A stretch of 17,772 bases of DNA from Azonexus sp. (GCA_031285115.1 JAITWU010000222.1:1-17772), one strand, 5' to 3'; positions 1-8,520 are shown, counted from the first letter of the stretch. Program-made: numbers and translations. Notes: a model not told the origin generated them from the letters alone.

Positions 1-46
1 GTCATGCACAGAACAAACGTTCCCCGCTTCCTGCCCTCACCCCCGG

Positions 47-72
47 CCCCTCTCCCGCAAGCGGGAGAGGGG
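47..72. repeat. Perfect inverted repeat (hairpin) of a dispersed-repeat type
   Basis: Two 12-base arms, CCCCTCTCCCGC and its exact complement, abut at an AA centre. They sit beside a C-rich stretch (CCCTCACCCCCGGCC, 34-48). This CTCTCCCGC-AA-GCGGGAGAG arrangement resembles short intergenic repeats seen in many proteobacterial genomes (recalled from general knowledge, not searched). It lies downstream of the minus-strand binding-protein gene. No T-run follows the hairpin on that strand, so it is not a classic intrinsic terminator. Only one copy is in the window. Confidence 0.6.
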
Positions 73-132
73 AGAAAAAGAGGCCACCGCGCCAACATGA
101 GTGTGAACGTGTAAAACGAAACCACTCTAATG

Positions 133-149
133 CGCGGGCAAAGCCCGCG
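133..149 (-). other. Hairpin downstream of the binding-protein gene, possible weak terminator
   Basis: CGCGGGC and GCCCGCG form a perfect 7-bp stem with a 3-base AAA loop, about 38 bp past the stop codon of the minus-strand binding-protein gene. On the transcribed strand the sequence after the stem is CATTAGAGTGG, which lacks a U-tract. It could end or stabilise the transcript, but termination is not certain. Confidence 0.4.
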
Positions 150-165
150 GAAACTAAACTGAACC

Positions 166-188
166 CTGTATCCTGAAACCTGAACCCT
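166..188. repeat. CCTGAA-type short repeat, copy 1
   Basis: This stretch is made of CTGTATCC, then AACCTGAA, then CCT. It nearly matches 6792-6815, with two substitutions between the anchor blocks and one before the final CCT. Both copies touch the 3' end of a minus-strand gene: this one overlaps the TAG of the binding-protein gene, the other lies just past the stop of the chemoreceptor gene. The function is unknown. Confidence 0.5.
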
Positions 189-1332
189 AGCGCAGTACCC
201 GCCCGCCGGAGCCGATCACCGTCAATTCGACGAAATGGGAACCCTGACGGCTGAAGGGTGAGTAATTGATCTGGTAGCCGCCGAGGTCGACGGGATTCAT
301 GCTTTCCAGCGCGGCGACGAGCTTGTCGCGGGACAGTTCCCGGCCAGCGCGGCGCAGACCTTCGACCAGGGTGCGCGCCATGAGATAGGCTTCCATGCCG
401 TGGTAGGTGTAACTGCCGGGTTTGGCGACCAGTTTCTGGTATTCGCGCACCACCGGCACGGTGTCGTTCCAGGGATAGGGCACGACTTGCGAAATGCCGA
501 CGCCACGGGCGTCTTTACCCAGTTCTTCGACCAGGCGCTCGGCGCCGACCGGCGACAGGGTCATGAACATCGGGTTTTGATCGACCTTTTTCATGGCCCG
601 GATGAAGGCGGCAGTCTGCTTGTAGAGCGAAACGATGATCACCGCCTGGGGTTTGCTTTTGGCAATGACGTCGACGGCTTTGCCGACATCGAGCGAGTTG
701 CGCTCGACTGTGCTGGTGGCGACCGGCCGCAGGTTGTGTTTCCTTAAGGCGTCGCTGACGCCGTCGAGGCCGGATTGGCCGTAACCGTCATTCTGGTAAA
801 AGACGGCGATATTTTTGAGGCCGAGGGAAAGCAGTTGATTGACGATGATTTCCGTTTCTTCGGCATAGCTCGCCCGGACATTGAACATGTAGCGGCCATT
901 GGGATTTTTACCGAGCGACTCGCGCAAGGTGGCTGCGCCGGAGATAGCCCCGACCAGCGGCACCCTGGCCGGGCCGAAAACCTTGTTCATGGCTTCAGTA
1001 GTCGGACTGGTGCCGTAGTAGGCGAGCAGGGCAAAAGCCTTTTTCTCCTCGATCAGGCTTCGGGTGTTGGCGATCATGCGCTCACTCTCGTAACCGTCGT
1101 CGGCAACCGCCAGTTGGAGTTTGCGGCCATTGACGCCGCCAGCCTTGTTGATCTGCTCGAAATAAGTCTCGATGGTTTTTTGCATATCCAGACCGTAGGC
1201 CCCGCTTGGCCCAGTCAGCGACGTGGACATGCCGATGGTGATGCTGTTGTCGGTAACGCCAGGTTCGGCGCTGCCAGAGAGGGTGGCAAAAGCAATGACG
1301 CTGGCTGCCGCCAGCCGCTTGAAGATGCGCAT
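187..1332 (-). CDS. Periplasmic branched-chain amino acid type ABC transporter substrate-binding protein
   Basis: This 381-aa protein begins with a basic N-terminus and hydrophobic core typical of a Sec signal peptide (about residues 1-22, likely cleavage after Ala22). The mature start, DNSITIGMSTSLTGPSGAYG, is the usual opening of type 1 periplasmic binding proteins of the LivJ/LivK (Peripla_BP_6) family. That family binds branched-chain amino acids, amides, urea or aromatic acids for ABC importers. Further family traits are the GGVNGRKLQLAVADDGY segment and the two-lobe length. No permease or ATPase gene is adjacent, so it is an orphan component here or works with a remote transporter. The start ATG (1330-1332) follows GGAGACAGGT. 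It lies downstream of dnaJ but is separated from it by a terminator-like hairpin, so it is probably a separate unit. The ligand cannot be predicted. Confidence 0.88.
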   Translation of the reverse strand: MRIFKRLAAASVIAFATLSGSAEPGVTDNSITIGMSTSLTGPSGAYGLDMQKTIETYFEQINKAGGVNGRKLQLAVADDGYESERMIANTRSLIEEKKAFALLAYYGTSPTTEAMNKVFGPARVPLVGAISGAATLRESLGKNPNGRYMFNVRASYAEETEIIVNQLLSLGLKNIAVFYQNDGYGQSGLDGVSDALRKHNLRPVATSTVERNSLDVGKAVDVIAKSKPQAVIIVSLYKQTAAFIRAMKKVDQNPMFMTLSPVGAERLVEELGKDARGVGISQVVPYPWNDTVPVVREYQKLVAKPGSYTYHGMEAYLMARTLVEGLRRAGRELSRDKLVAALESMNPVDLGGYQINYSPFSRQGSHFVELTVIGSGGRVLR

Positions 1333-1403
1333 GGTGACCTGTCTCCGGTCATGAGGTGCGAAATTCTAGCAGCAGGGACGGCCCGGCAGATAGCGCAATC
1401 GCT

Positions 1404-1442
1404 CAAAAACCGCGGGAGGCGTTGGTTTGGCGCGTCTCCCGC
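1404..1442 (-). terminator. Intrinsic terminator of the grpE-dnaK-dnaJ operon
   Basis: Read on the minus strand just after the dnaJ stop, GCGGGAG pairs with CTCCCGC around a 17-base loop (an inner GCG/CGC can also pair). It is followed by GGTTTTTGA, a short U-tract. Position and polarity fit termination of the chaperone operon before the binding-protein gene. Confidence 0.65.
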
Positions 1443-1449
1443 AGCCCGG

Positions 1450-2595
1450 TCATTCGCCGAAGAACTTCTTGACCTTGTCCATCCACGATTTGGCGCGTGG
1501 ATTGTGCTTGGCGCCGCTGGCGCGGCTGGTTTCTTCGAGTTCGCGCAGCAATTCTTTCTGGCGGTCGGTGAGGCTGACCGGCGTTTCGACGACGACATGA
1601 CACATCAAATCGCCGTGGGTATTGCTGCGCACGCCTTTGATGCCTTTGCCGCGCAGGCGGAAGATGCGGCCAGTCTGGGTTTCCGGCGGGATCTTGACGC
1701 CTGCCGCGCCGTCGAGGGTGGGAATTTCGATTTCGCCGCCGAGCGCCGCCGTGGTAAACGAAATCGGCATTTCGCAATGCAGGTCGTTGTGGTCGCGGGT
1801 AAATACCGGGTGCGGCTTCAAGTGAATCTGCACGTAGAGGTCGCCCGGCGGGCCGCCATTGACGCCATGCTCGCCTTCGCCAGCGAGCCGGATGCGGTCG
1901 CCTTCGTCGACCCCGGCGGGAATTTTGACGGCCAGCGTCTTGTGCTGTTTGATGCGCCCCGCGCCGCCGCAGCTCTTGCACGGGTCGGCGATGAAGCGAC
2001 CGGTGCCGTGGCATTTGTGGCAGGTTTGCTGGATCGAGAAAAAGCCCTGTTGCAGGCGCACCTGGCCGGAGCCGCCGCAGGTTGGACAAGTCTTGGGTTC
2101 GGAGCCGGATTTGGCGCCGCTGCCTTTGCAGGGTTCGCAGACTTCCATGGTCGGAATGCGGATTTTCGTTTCCGTCCCGTGCGCCGCCTGTTCGAGGGTG
2201 ATTTCGAGGTTGTAGCGCAAATCGGCGCCACGGTAGATGTTGGAGCGACCGCCGCCACCCCCGCCCCCACCGCCACGGTTGCCGAAAATTTCATCAAAAA
2301 TGCCGCCGAAGGCATCGGCAAAACCGCCGCCGCCACCCCCGCCGAAGCCGCCGCCCATACCGGCCTGCGGGTCGACTCCGGCGTGGCCGTACTGGTCGTA
2401 GGCGGCGCGTTTTTGCGCGTCGGAGAGGATTTCATAAGCCTCTTTGGCTTCCTTGAATTTTTCTTCCGCCGCCGGATTGTCGGGGTTGCGGTCGGGGTGA
2501 TATTTCATGGCCAGCTTGCGGTAGGCCTTTTTGATGTCGTCTTCGGCAGCGTCACGATTGACGCCGAGAATTTCGTAAAAATCGCGTTTGGGCAT
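1450..2595 (-). CDS. dnaJ: Chaperone protein DnaJ (Hsp40)
   Basis: A 381-aa co-chaperone that delivers unfolded clients to DnaK and stimulates its ATPase. The domain order is canonical for class I DnaJ. The J domain occupies residues 1-70 with HPD at 33-35. A long Gly/Phe-rich linker (about 76-116) includes a run of nine glycines. The zinc-binding domain has four CxxC motifs at C153/C156, C170/C173, C192/C195 and C206/C209. C-terminal client-binding and dimerisation domains follow. Length is close to the E. coli protein (376 aa). The start is fixed by the family N-terminus ([12 protein letters not shown]), although no strong Shine-Dalgarno sequence precedes it. It lies 84 bp downstream of dnaK, with a stable hairpin in the gap that may lower its expression relative to dnaK. 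All metal ligands and the HPD are intact, so it should be functional. Confidence 0.98.
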   Translation of the reverse strand: MPKRDFYEILGVNRDAAEDDIKKAYRKLAMKYHPDRNPDNPAAEEKFKEAKEAYEILSDAQKRAAYDQYGHAGVDPQAGMGGGFGGGGGGGFADAFGGIFDEIFGNRGGGGGGGGGRSNIYRGADLRYNLEITLEQAAHGTETKIRIPTMEVCEPCKGSGAKSGSEPKTCPTCGGSGQVRLQQGFFSIQQTCHKCHGTGRFIADPCKSCGGAGRIKQHKTLAVKIPAGVDEGDRIRLAGEGEHGVNGGPPGDLYVQIHLKPHPVFTRDHNDLHCEMPISFTTAALGGEIEIPTLDGAAGVKIPPETQTGRIFRLRGKGIKGVRSNTHGDLMCHVVVETPVSLTDRQKELLRELEETSRASGAKHNPRAKSWMDKVKKFFGE

Positions 2596-2625
2596 GGGTT
2601 TGACTCGTGATGTTACAAAGGCAGA

Positions 2626-2660
2626 CGCCGGGAGCGCCGGAAAACCCGGCGCTCCCGGCG
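2626..2660 (-). promoter_or_regulatory. Strong intercistronic hairpin between dnaK and dnaJ
   Basis: Two perfect 15-base complementary arms (2626-2640 and 2646-2660; core GGGAGCGCCGG) enclose a 5-base loop, giving a very stable GC-rich stem. On the transcribed strand it is followed by TCTGCCTTTGT rather than a U-run, so full termination is unlikely. Partial attenuation, RNase-guided processing, or 3' protection of the grpE-dnaK message are plausible inferences. Confidence 0.7.
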
Positions 2661-2679
2661 CTGCGGTAAGGCTTCTGAG

Positions 2680-4623
2680 TTACTTCTTGTCCTTGTTCAC
2701 TTCCGTGAATTCGGCATCGACGACATCGCCTTCGACCGTTTTTTCACCGCCCGGCTCGGCTTCACCGCCCGCCGCTCCGGCGCTCGCCGCGCTTTCAGCC
2801 TGCTGCTGGGCGTACATCTTTTCGCCGAGCTTCTGGGCGGCTGCCGACAAGGCTTCCGTTTTGGCGGTGATGACCTCTTTATCGCCATCGCGCAGCACGG
2901 CTTCGACCTCCTTGATCGCCGCCTCGATGCTTTCTTTTTCGCTGGCTTCGAGCTTGTCGCCATATTCGGCGAGCGATTTTTTCACCATGTGCACCATGCC
3001 GTCGGCCTGGTTGCGGGCGTCCGCCAGTTCATGGACTTTTTTGTCCTCTTCGGCGTGCATTTCGGCGTCTTTGACCATGCGCCGGATTTCGTCTTCCGAG
3101 AGACCCGAATTGGCCTTGATGGTGATCTTGTTTTCCTTGCCCGTGGCTTTGTCCTTGGCCGTGACGTGCATGATGCCGTTGGCGTCGATGTCGAAAATCA
3201 CCTCGATCTGCGGCATTCCGCGCGGGGCGGGGGGGATGCCTTCGAGGTTGAACTGGCCAAGGCTCTTGTTGCCCGAGGCGACTTCGCGCTCGCCTTGCAG
3301 GACATGGATGGTCACTGCCGACTGGTTGTCGTCGGCAGTCGAGAAAGTCTGGCTGGCCTTGGTCGGGATGGTGGTGTTTTTCTGGATCAGCTTGGTCATG
3401 ATGCCGCCCAGGGTCTCGATGCCGAGCGACAGGGGCGTCACGTCGAGGAGCAGCACGTCCTTGACATCGCCCTGCAAGACGCCGCCCTGAATGGCCGCGC
3501 CGACGGCGACGGCTTCATCGGGGTTCACGTCTTTGCGCGGCTCCTTGCCGAAAAATTCCTTGACCTTGTCCTGCACCTTGGGCATCCGGCTCTGGCCGCC
3601 GACGAGGATCACGTCGTCGATGTCGCCAACCTTGCACCCGGCGTCCTTCAAGGCCACTTTGCACGGCTCGATCGAACGGTCGACCAGGTCTTCGACCAGG
3701 GCCTCGAACTTGGCGCGGGTGATCTTGATGGCGAGGTGCTTGGGGCCGCTTGCGTCCGCCGTGATGTAGGGCAGGTTGATGTCGGTCGCCTGGCTCGACG
3801 AGAGTTCGATCTTGGCTTTTTCCGCCGCTTCCTTGAGGCGTTGCAGGGCGAGCACGTCGGCCTTGAGATTGACGCCGGATTCTTTCTGGAATTCGCCGAT
3901 CACGTAGTCGATCAGGCGCTGGTCGAAATCTTCGCCGCCCAAAAAGGTGTCGCCGTTGGTGGCGAGCACTTCAAACTGCTTTTCGCCATCGACATCGGCA
4001 ATTTCGATAATCGAAATGTCGAAGGTGCCGCCGCCCAGGTCGTAGACGGCGATTTTGCGATCCTTGCTGGCGGCCTTGTCCATGCCGAAGGCGAGCGCTG
4101 CGGCGGTCGGTTCGTTGATGATGCGCTTCACCTCCAGCCCGGCGATGCGCCCGGCGTCCTTGGTCGCCTGGCGCTGGCTGTCGTTGAAATAGGCGGGGAC
4201 GGTGATGACGGCTTCGGTGACTTCTTCGCCAAGATAATCCTCAGCGGTTTTTTTCATCTTGCGCAGCACTTCGGCGGAAACCTGCGGCGGGGCGATTTTT
4301 TTGTCGCGCGCTTCGACCCAGGCGTCGCCATTGTCAGCCTTGACGATCTTGAAGGGCATGAGGCCGATGTCCTTTTGCACTTCCTTCTCGTCAAAACGCC
4401 GACCAATCAGGCGCTTCACCGCGTACAGCGTATTTTTCGGGTTGGTCACGGCCTGCCGCTTGGCGGGCGCGCCAGCGAGCACTTCGCCGTCTTCGGCGTA
4501 GGCGATGACGGAAGGCGTGGTGCGCGCACCTTCGGAGTTTTCGATCACTTTCGGCGTGCCGCCTTCCATGATGGCGACACAGCTATTGGTGGTGCCGAGG
4601 TCGATGCCAATGATTTTGCCCAT
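2680..4623 (-). CDS. dnaK: Chaperone protein DnaK (Hsp70)
   Basis: A 647-aa ATP-dependent chaperone of the cytoplasm. The nucleotide-binding domain shows the three Hsp70 signatures: GIDLGTTNS at the N-terminus, [12 protein letters not shown] near residue 200, and [13 protein letters not shown] near 340. The hydrophobic linker [16 protein letters not shown] lies near residue 390. It is followed by the beta-sandwich substrate domain and an alpha-helical lid. The C-terminus is Ala/Gly-rich and ends in a [10 protein letters not shown] segment typical of bacterial DnaK. Length is close to E. coli DnaK (638 aa). The start is set by the conserved [10 protein letters not shown] and preceded by GGAAACC. 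It is the middle gene of grpE-dnaK-dnaJ, 57 bp after grpE. Expression is probably heat-inducible from the sigma-32-type site upstream of grpE. Nothing in the sequence suggests a defect. Confidence 0.99.
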   Translation of the reverse strand: MGKIIGIDLGTTNSCVAIMEGGTPKVIENSEGARTTPSVIAYAEDGEVLAGAPAKRQAVTNPKNTLYAVKRLIGRRFDEKEVQKDIGLMPFKIVKADNGDAWVEARDKKIAPPQVSAEVLRKMKKTAEDYLGEEVTEAVITVPAYFNDSQRQATKDAGRIAGLEVKRIINEPTAAALAFGMDKAASKDRKIAVYDLGGGTFDISIIEIADVDGEKQFEVLATNGDTFLGGEDFDQRLIDYVIGEFQKESGVNLKADVLALQRLKEAAEKAKIELSSSQATDINLPYITADASGPKHLAIKITRAKFEALVEDLVDRSIEPCKVALKDAGCKVGDIDDVILVGGQSRMPKVQDKVKEFFGKEPRKDVNPDEAVAVGAAIQGGVLQGDVKDVLLLDVTPLSLGIETLGGIMTKLIQKNTTIPTKASQTFSTADDNQSAVTIHVLQGEREVASGNKSLGQFNLEGIPPAPRGMPQIEVIFDIDANGIMHVTAKDKATGKENKITIKANSGLSEDEIRRMVKDAEMHAEEDKKVHELADARNQADGMVHMVKKSLAEYGDKLEASEKESIEAAIKEVEAVLRDGDKEVITAKTEALSAAAQKLGEKMYAQQQAESAASAGAAGGEAEPGGEKTVEGDVVDAEFTEVNKDKK

Positions 4624-4680
4624 GTTGGTTTCCTTGAGTGAAATAGTGATGTTCGTGAAGTGGGGGCGGGAGGCCCGATT

Positions 4681-5211
4681 TCAAGACTTCGGTTTGGCGA
4701 CCATGACCAGCGCCGGACGCAGCACGCGCTCGGCGATCATGTAGCCTTTTTGAATCACCGTGACGACGGTGTTGGCCTCCTGCTCCGAATCGACCATGCC
4801 GATGGCCTGATGCTGGTGCGGGTCAAACTTCTGCCCCGCCGGATCGACTTCGCGCAGGGCGTTTTTCTCAAAGGCGGCGACCAGTTGTTTCAAGGTCAGT
4901 TCGACGCCCTGACGGAAGTTCTCCACCGTCTGCTCGCTCACGGCCAGCGCCGCTTCGAGGCTGTCCTTGACGGCGAGGAGTTCGCCCGCGAATTTTTCGA
5001 CGGCGAATTTGTGCGCCTTGGCGACATCTTCCTGAGCGCGGCGGCGGATGTTCTCGCCTTCGGCCTTGGCGCGCAGCCAGGCGTCGTAGTGCTCGGCGGC
5101 TTTTTGTTCGAGGGCGTGGATCTGCTCTTCCAGGTTCGGCCCGGCGGCGAGGCTGGCGCTGGCGGGCGCTTCGTCCAGTGACGTTTCCTGCGGGTTTTCG
5201 GCTTGCGACAT
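4681..5211 (-). CDS. grpE: Nucleotide exchange factor GrpE
   Basis: This 176-aa protein releases ADP from DnaK to reset the chaperone cycle. It has an acidic, Ala-rich N-terminus (1-25) and a long coiled-coil helix (about 28-90, heptad-like [22 protein letters not shown]). A compact beta-rich C-terminal domain carries the GrpE signature [14 protein letters not shown] and ends [18 protein letters not shown]. The ATG at 5209-5211 follows GGAG with an 8-base spacer. It is the first gene of the chaperone operon; no hrcA is adjacent in this window. A sigma-32-type promoter lies about 32 bp upstream of the start codon. Confidence 0.97.
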   Translation of the reverse strand: MSQAENPQETSLDEAPASASLAAGPNLEEQIHALEQKAAEHYDAWLRAKAEGENIRRRAQEDVAKAHKFAVEKFAGELLAVKDSLEAALAVSEQTVENFRQGVELTLKQLVAAFEKNALREVDPAGQKFDPHQHQAIGMVDSEQEANTVVTVIQKGYMIAERVLRPALVMVAKPKS

Positions 5212-5242
5212 GCGGGGTTCTCCAAAAAAAAACTGTCAAATC

Positions 5243-5270
5243 AAATGAGGGCGCTGGCCGGTTTTTCAAG
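5243..5270 (-). promoter_or_regulatory. Sigma-32 (RpoH) type heat-shock promoter for grpE-dnaK-dnaJ
   Basis: On the minus strand the -35 element CTTGAAA (5264-5270) matches the E. coli RpoH consensus exactly. After a 13-bp spacer comes CCTCATTT (5243-5250), which fits CCCCATNT at all but one position. Spacing and placement upstream of grpE are as expected. No CIRCE repeat (TTAGCACTC-N9-GAGTGCTAA) is present in this gap, which argues for RpoH rather than HrcA control. Confidence 0.85.
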
Positions 5271-5353
5271 AGCGGCGAGGAAAAAATCGCTGTCACAGCC
5301 GGGAAGCGCCCGCCGTGCTACGATTCCACTGATATCAATTGGAATAAACAGGC

Positions 5354-6724
5354 GTGGAAACGATAGGCAAGTACCGAGTGCTGCGTGAGCTGGGCAAAGG
5401 CGCTACGGCCACCGTGTATTTGTGCGAAGAACCCGGCAGCGAACGCCCGGTGGCGATCAAGGTGATCCAGTTCGGCAGCAATTCGGCGGTCGTCTCAAGA
5501 CGGATGCGCAAGCTGTTTCAGAACGAGGGGCTGGTCGCCCAGCGCCTCGTGCATCCCAACATCGTGCGCGTTTTTGACGCCGTGGTCGAAGAGGATTTCG
5601 CCTATCTGGTCATGGAGCATGTCGATGGCTTCGGCCTCGAACAGCACACCCGAATCGACAAACTGCTGCCGATGCACCGCGCCATCAGCATTGTTTTCAA
5701 GTGCTGCATGGCCCTCGATGCGGCTTACCGCCAGGGCATCATCCACCGCGACATCAAACCGGCCAATATTCTCGTGGCGACCAACGACGAGGCCAAAATC
5801 GCCGATTTCGGCCTCGCCCTCAACATGAACAAGGATATCGACCGCGACTCGACCTTCGTCATGGGCGTTGGCTCACCGGCCTATATGTCGCCGGAACAGA
5901 TCAAGGGCTATCCGCTCAACCAGAAAACCGATCTCTATTCGCTCGGCGTCGTTCTCTTTCAACTGCTTACCGGGCGGCTGCCGTTTCGCGCTGGCAATCA
6001 GGCGACGCTGATCTATCGCATCATCAATACCGAGCCGCCAGCGGTGACGGGGCTGAACCCCAATCTGCCCGAGGGCCTCAACGCCATTCTCAAGCGGGCG
6101 CTGGAAAAAGACCTGTACAGCCGCTACCGCAACGGCGTCGAGTTCGCCAAGGATCTGTCGACGGTGCGCTACCAGATTCTCGACGAGGACGAGACGGAAG
6201 AAGACACCCGGCATTTTCAGACGCTCAGGAGGCTGCATTTTTTCACCGAGTTCGAGAACATCGAAATCTGGGAAGTGCTGCGCGTCTCGGTCTGGCGCGA
6301 GATTCCACCGCAGGTGGCGGTTATCCGCGAAGGCGAGCGCAACAAGCTGTTTGGCGTCATCATCAGCGGCTCCGTCGAAATTTCGATCAATGGCCGCGTG
6401 CTGGCCCGCCTCGGCCCCGGCGAGCCGGTCGGCGAAATGGCTTTTTTGCATCCGGCCAGCGATCAGCGCCACGCCACGGCGGTGACGCTGGAGCCGACGC
6501 TACTCCTCGAAATCAACGCGGCGGCGCTGGCCTTGTCTTCGGAAGAGTTGCACGAGCAGATGCGCAATTCGCTGCTCGGGCGCATGATCGACCGTTCGCG
6601 CGCGGTCAACAAAATCGTCGCCGCCCAGGGGCGAGCGGCCACCTCTGCCGACACCGGCTCATTGAGCAGCCTGCCGCGCCAGAATCCCGGCGGCGGCATC
6701 GATCTGGAGTTGGCGCCGCTATAA
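5354..6724 (+). CDS. Serine/threonine protein kinase with C-terminal cyclic-nucleotide-binding-type domain
   Basis: A 456-aa soluble protein with no membrane segment. Residues about 7-275 form a Hanks-type kinase with every catalytic element visible: glycine loop GKGATATV (14-21), Lys36 in AIKV, Glu58 in the C-helix, HRDIKPAN (131-138, catalytic D133), DFG (151-153) and GSPAYMSPE (173-181). An acidic linker (about 277-285) leads to a cNMP-binding/Crp-like beta-barrel domain (about 287-405). Its phosphate-cassette-like segment, GEPVGEMAFL with R372 some 10 residues later, keeps the Glu and Arg that contact cyclic nucleotides in the family. The tail (about 425-456) looks disordered. GTG is the start; ATG-less initiation is supported by the family-like METIGKYRVLRELGKG opening and GGAA upstream. 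It is divergent from grpE across 142 bp. Target and ligand are unknown. Confidence 0.9.
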   Translation: METIGKYRVLRELGKGATATVYLCEEPGSERPVAIKVIQFGSNSAVVSRRMRKLFQNEGLVAQRLVHPNIVRVFDAVVEEDFAYLVMEHVDGFGLEQHTRIDKLLPMHRAISIVFKCCMALDAAYRQGIIHRDIKPANILVATNDEAKIADFGLALNMNKDIDRDSTFVMGVGSPAYMSPEQIKGYPLNQKTDLYSLGVVLFQLLTGRLPFRAGNQATLIYRIINTEPPAVTGLNPNLPEGLNAILKRALEKDLYSRYRNGVEFAKDLSTVRYQILDEDETEEDTRHFQTLRRLHFFTEFENIEIWEVLRVSVWREIPPQVAVIREGERNKLFGVIISGSVEISINGRVLARLGPGEPVGEMAFLHPASDQRHATAVTLEPTLLLEINAAALALSSEELHEQMRNSLLGRMIDRSRAVNKIVAAQGRAATSADTGSLSSLPRQNPGGGIDLELAPL

Positions 6725-6755
6725 ATTCCAACGCTACGGCTATGGCAACCGCGGC

Positions 6756-6790
6756 TGTGTTGGGTATCGCTACGCTCCACCCAACCTACA
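6756..6790. repeat. Intergenic dispersed-repeat type hairpin between convergent genes
   Basis: GTTGGGT (6759-6765) and ACCCAAC (6779-6785) are exact inverted arms around ATCGCTACGCTCC. The TGTTGGGTATCGCTACGCTC / CACCCAACCTACA pattern resembles a repeat widespread between bacterial genes (from general knowledge). It separates the kinase stop from the stop of the convergent chemoreceptor gene and could act as a weak bidirectional 3' hairpin. No T-run follows on either strand. Confidence 0.55.
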
Positions 6791-6791
6791 T

Positions 6792-6815
6792 CTGTATCCC
6801 GTAACCTGAATCCTG
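6792..6815. repeat. CCTGAA-type short repeat, copy 2
   Basis: CTGTATCC, AACCTGAA and CCT recur here in the same order and spacing as at 166-188. The copy lies immediately downstream of the stop codon (6821-6823) of the minus-strand chemoreceptor gene. Confidence 0.5.
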
Positions 6816-6820
6816 ATGGC

Positions 6821-8443
6821 TCAGACCTTGAAGCGGTCGACCATGGCCGCCAGGCCGTCGGCGACGCGCTTGAGGTCGTGGGCGGCGTCGGCGGTCTGGG
6901 TGACGGCGTTGTTGTTGTCGCGGGCCATGGCGGCGATGGCCTCGATGCTGGCTTCGACGTTGCTGGAGAGGCGGTGCTGCTGTTCGGTCGAGTTGGCGAT
7001 GCTGTCAAGGCCGTGGTCGACTTCGGCGACCGAGCCATTGGCCGCCTGAAGGACGCTGGAGACGCTGGCGACCGCGCTCTGGCTGCTGGCGAGGTGGCTG
7101 AGACCGGCTTCGATGCTGCGCTGGACAGTCACCGACTGGGTGTTGAGGCTGACGGTGATGGCGTCGATCTCGGTTGCCGACCGCGCTGATTTTTCGGCGA
7201 GCTTCCTGACTTCATCGGCAACCACGGCAAAACCTCGGCCCTGTTCGCCCGCGCGGGCGGCTTCGATGGCGGCGTTCAGGGCGAGAAGATTGGTCTGGTC
7301 GGCAATATCCTTGACCTCGCGGGTCATCCGGGTAATCGCCTCGGTGTTGTGGACGAAGCTGTTGACCGATTCGGCCATTTCCTTGACCGCCTGTTCGACG
7401 ACAGTCATTTCGCCGAGCAGGGTGTTCAGATTCTGGTTGCCCTCGTTGGCGCGGGCAAGGCTTTCCTGCGATTGCTGCTGGACGTGCTCGGCGCTGGCGG
7501 CGATCGAGGCGATGCTGGCGACCAGTTGATTGACGGCCGCCGTCGCTTCCAGCGATTTTTCGTTCTGCTGTTCGGAACTTTGCGAGATGCTGTCGGCGCT
7601 TGCCGACAGCGCGCTGACGCGGGCCGAGACCTGGCCCGCCGAGTCGCGCACCTGACGCACCAACTGGTTGAAATTTTCCATCATCTCGTTGAACACCAGC
7701 GCCGCCTGGCCGATCTCGTCATCACCCTTGACCGGCAGGCGGCGGGTCAGGTCGCCCTCGCCGCTGGCGATGTCGCGCAGACCGAGACGCATCTCTTCGA
7801 GCGGCTCCGAGACGAAATGATGGGTCAACAGATAGATGATGACCAGCAGAACGCCGAGAACGAGCAGGGCGAAACCGCTGGCCTTGTAGCGGAAGGCGGC
7901 GACTTCGCTTTCAACCGAATCGAGCGAAATCTTCATGCTGACGACGCCGAGCACGGTGCCTTCGGGCACCTGATGGCACATGATGCAGTCTTTGCTGAGG
8001 TAGTTTTTTGATGCTTTGGCTGGCTTCACGGCGTAGAGGTAAGCGTCATCGCCGTCCTTTTCGACCGCCATATAGGGCTGGCCGCTTTTCAGCACTTCCT
8101 GTTCGACCGAACTGACCGGACGGTCGTCGTGGGCGTTGCCGGGGCCGAAAAGCTGGCTCACGGCTTCACCGCGGATAACGCGCAGATCCTTGATGATCGA
8201 CAGTCGCTTGATCTGGTCGAGAAAAACCTCGCGCTGGCCGATGGTGCCGGTGATCATCATGCCGGTCAGCCCGGCCAGAGTCATTTCGTGGATGCTTTTG
8301 GAGAAATCCTGCGCCTGATGGATGCCTGTATCCCGATCCATTTCGGTCGCCCAGAGGATGGCGCCAACCCAGACAATGGCGAGAATCCCCCAGATGGCCG
8401 CCGTCAGGCGAATCCAGATTTTCAGGTTGGCAAGCTTGGGCAT
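6821..8443 (-). CDS. Methyl-accepting chemotaxis protein with periplasmic heme-c-type sensor domain
   Basis: A 540-aa transmembrane chemoreceptor. TM1 spans about residues 13-32, a periplasmic sensor about 33-187, TM2 about 188-207, HAMP about 208-262 and the cytoplasmic signalling helical hairpin to the end. The hairpin tip reads [20 protein letters not shown], the nearly invariant CheA/CheW contact region. The sensor contains CIMCH at 153-157, a CxxCH c-type heme attachment motif, about 30 residues before TM2. This layout resembles the heme-bearing Tll0287-like (DUF3365) and Geobacter-type sensor domains, so it may sense redox, oxygen, NO or CO. The C-terminus (MVDRFKV) has no NWETF-like CheR/CheB tether. 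The ATG follows a strong AGGAGGAAAG. It sits 105 bp after a calcium-loop protein gene on the same strand, probably in one operon with a sigma-28-type promoter upstream. Confidence 0.93.
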   Translation of the reverse strand: MPKLANLKIWIRLTAAIWGILAIVWVGAILWATEMDRDTGIHQAQDFSKSIHEMTLAGLTGMMITGTIGQREVFLDQIKRLSIIKDLRVIRGEAVSQLFGPGNAHDDRPVSSVEQEVLKSGQPYMAVEKDGDDAYLYAVKPAKASKNYLSKDCIMCHQVPEGTVLGVVSMKISLDSVESEVAAFRYKASGFALLVLGVLLVIIYLLTHHFVSEPLEEMRLGLRDIASGEGDLTRRLPVKGDDEIGQAALVFNEMMENFNQLVRQVRDSAGQVSARVSALSASADSISQSSEQQNEKSLEATAAVNQLVASIASIAASAEHVQQQSQESLARANEGNQNLNTLLGEMTVVEQAVKEMAESVNSFVHNTEAITRMTREVKDIADQTNLLALNAAIEAARAGEQGRGFAVVADEVRKLAEKSARSATEIDAITVSLNTQSVTVQRSIEAGLSHLASSQSAVASVSSVLQAANGSVAEVDHGLDSIANSTEQQHRLSSNVEASIEAIAAMARDNNNAVTQTADAAHDLKRVADGLAAMVDRFKV

Positions 8444-8520
8444 TCTTTCCTCCTGCGGCGATTGGCCTTGATTTCCAGAAGAAATATCAATTTTGGCAAA
8501 AACCCAATTTTAACGGCGGC

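Noticed and set aside
47..149. CRISPR or tandem array in the left 186 bp
   Set aside because: The hairpins and CCTGAA motifs are short, different from one another and not regularly spaced.
775..2610. 611-codon plus-strand open frame
   Set aside because: It is antisense to dnaJ and the binding-protein gene and reflects GC-rich codon bias; the protein resembles no family and both overlapped genes are certain.
2989..4641. 550-codon plus-strand open frame opposite dnaK
   Set aside because: Long antisense frames opposite dnaK are a well-known artefact; no domain, start signal or independent support is seen.
5212..5353. CIRCE element for HrcA control of grpE
   Set aside because: Read on both strands; no TTAGCACTC-N9-GAGTGCTAA-like repeat is present.
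8444..8520. A second sigma-28 promoter directly before the chemoreceptor gene
   Set aside because: GCCGTTAA and GCCAAAAT occur there, but no -35-like box stands at the correct distance from either.
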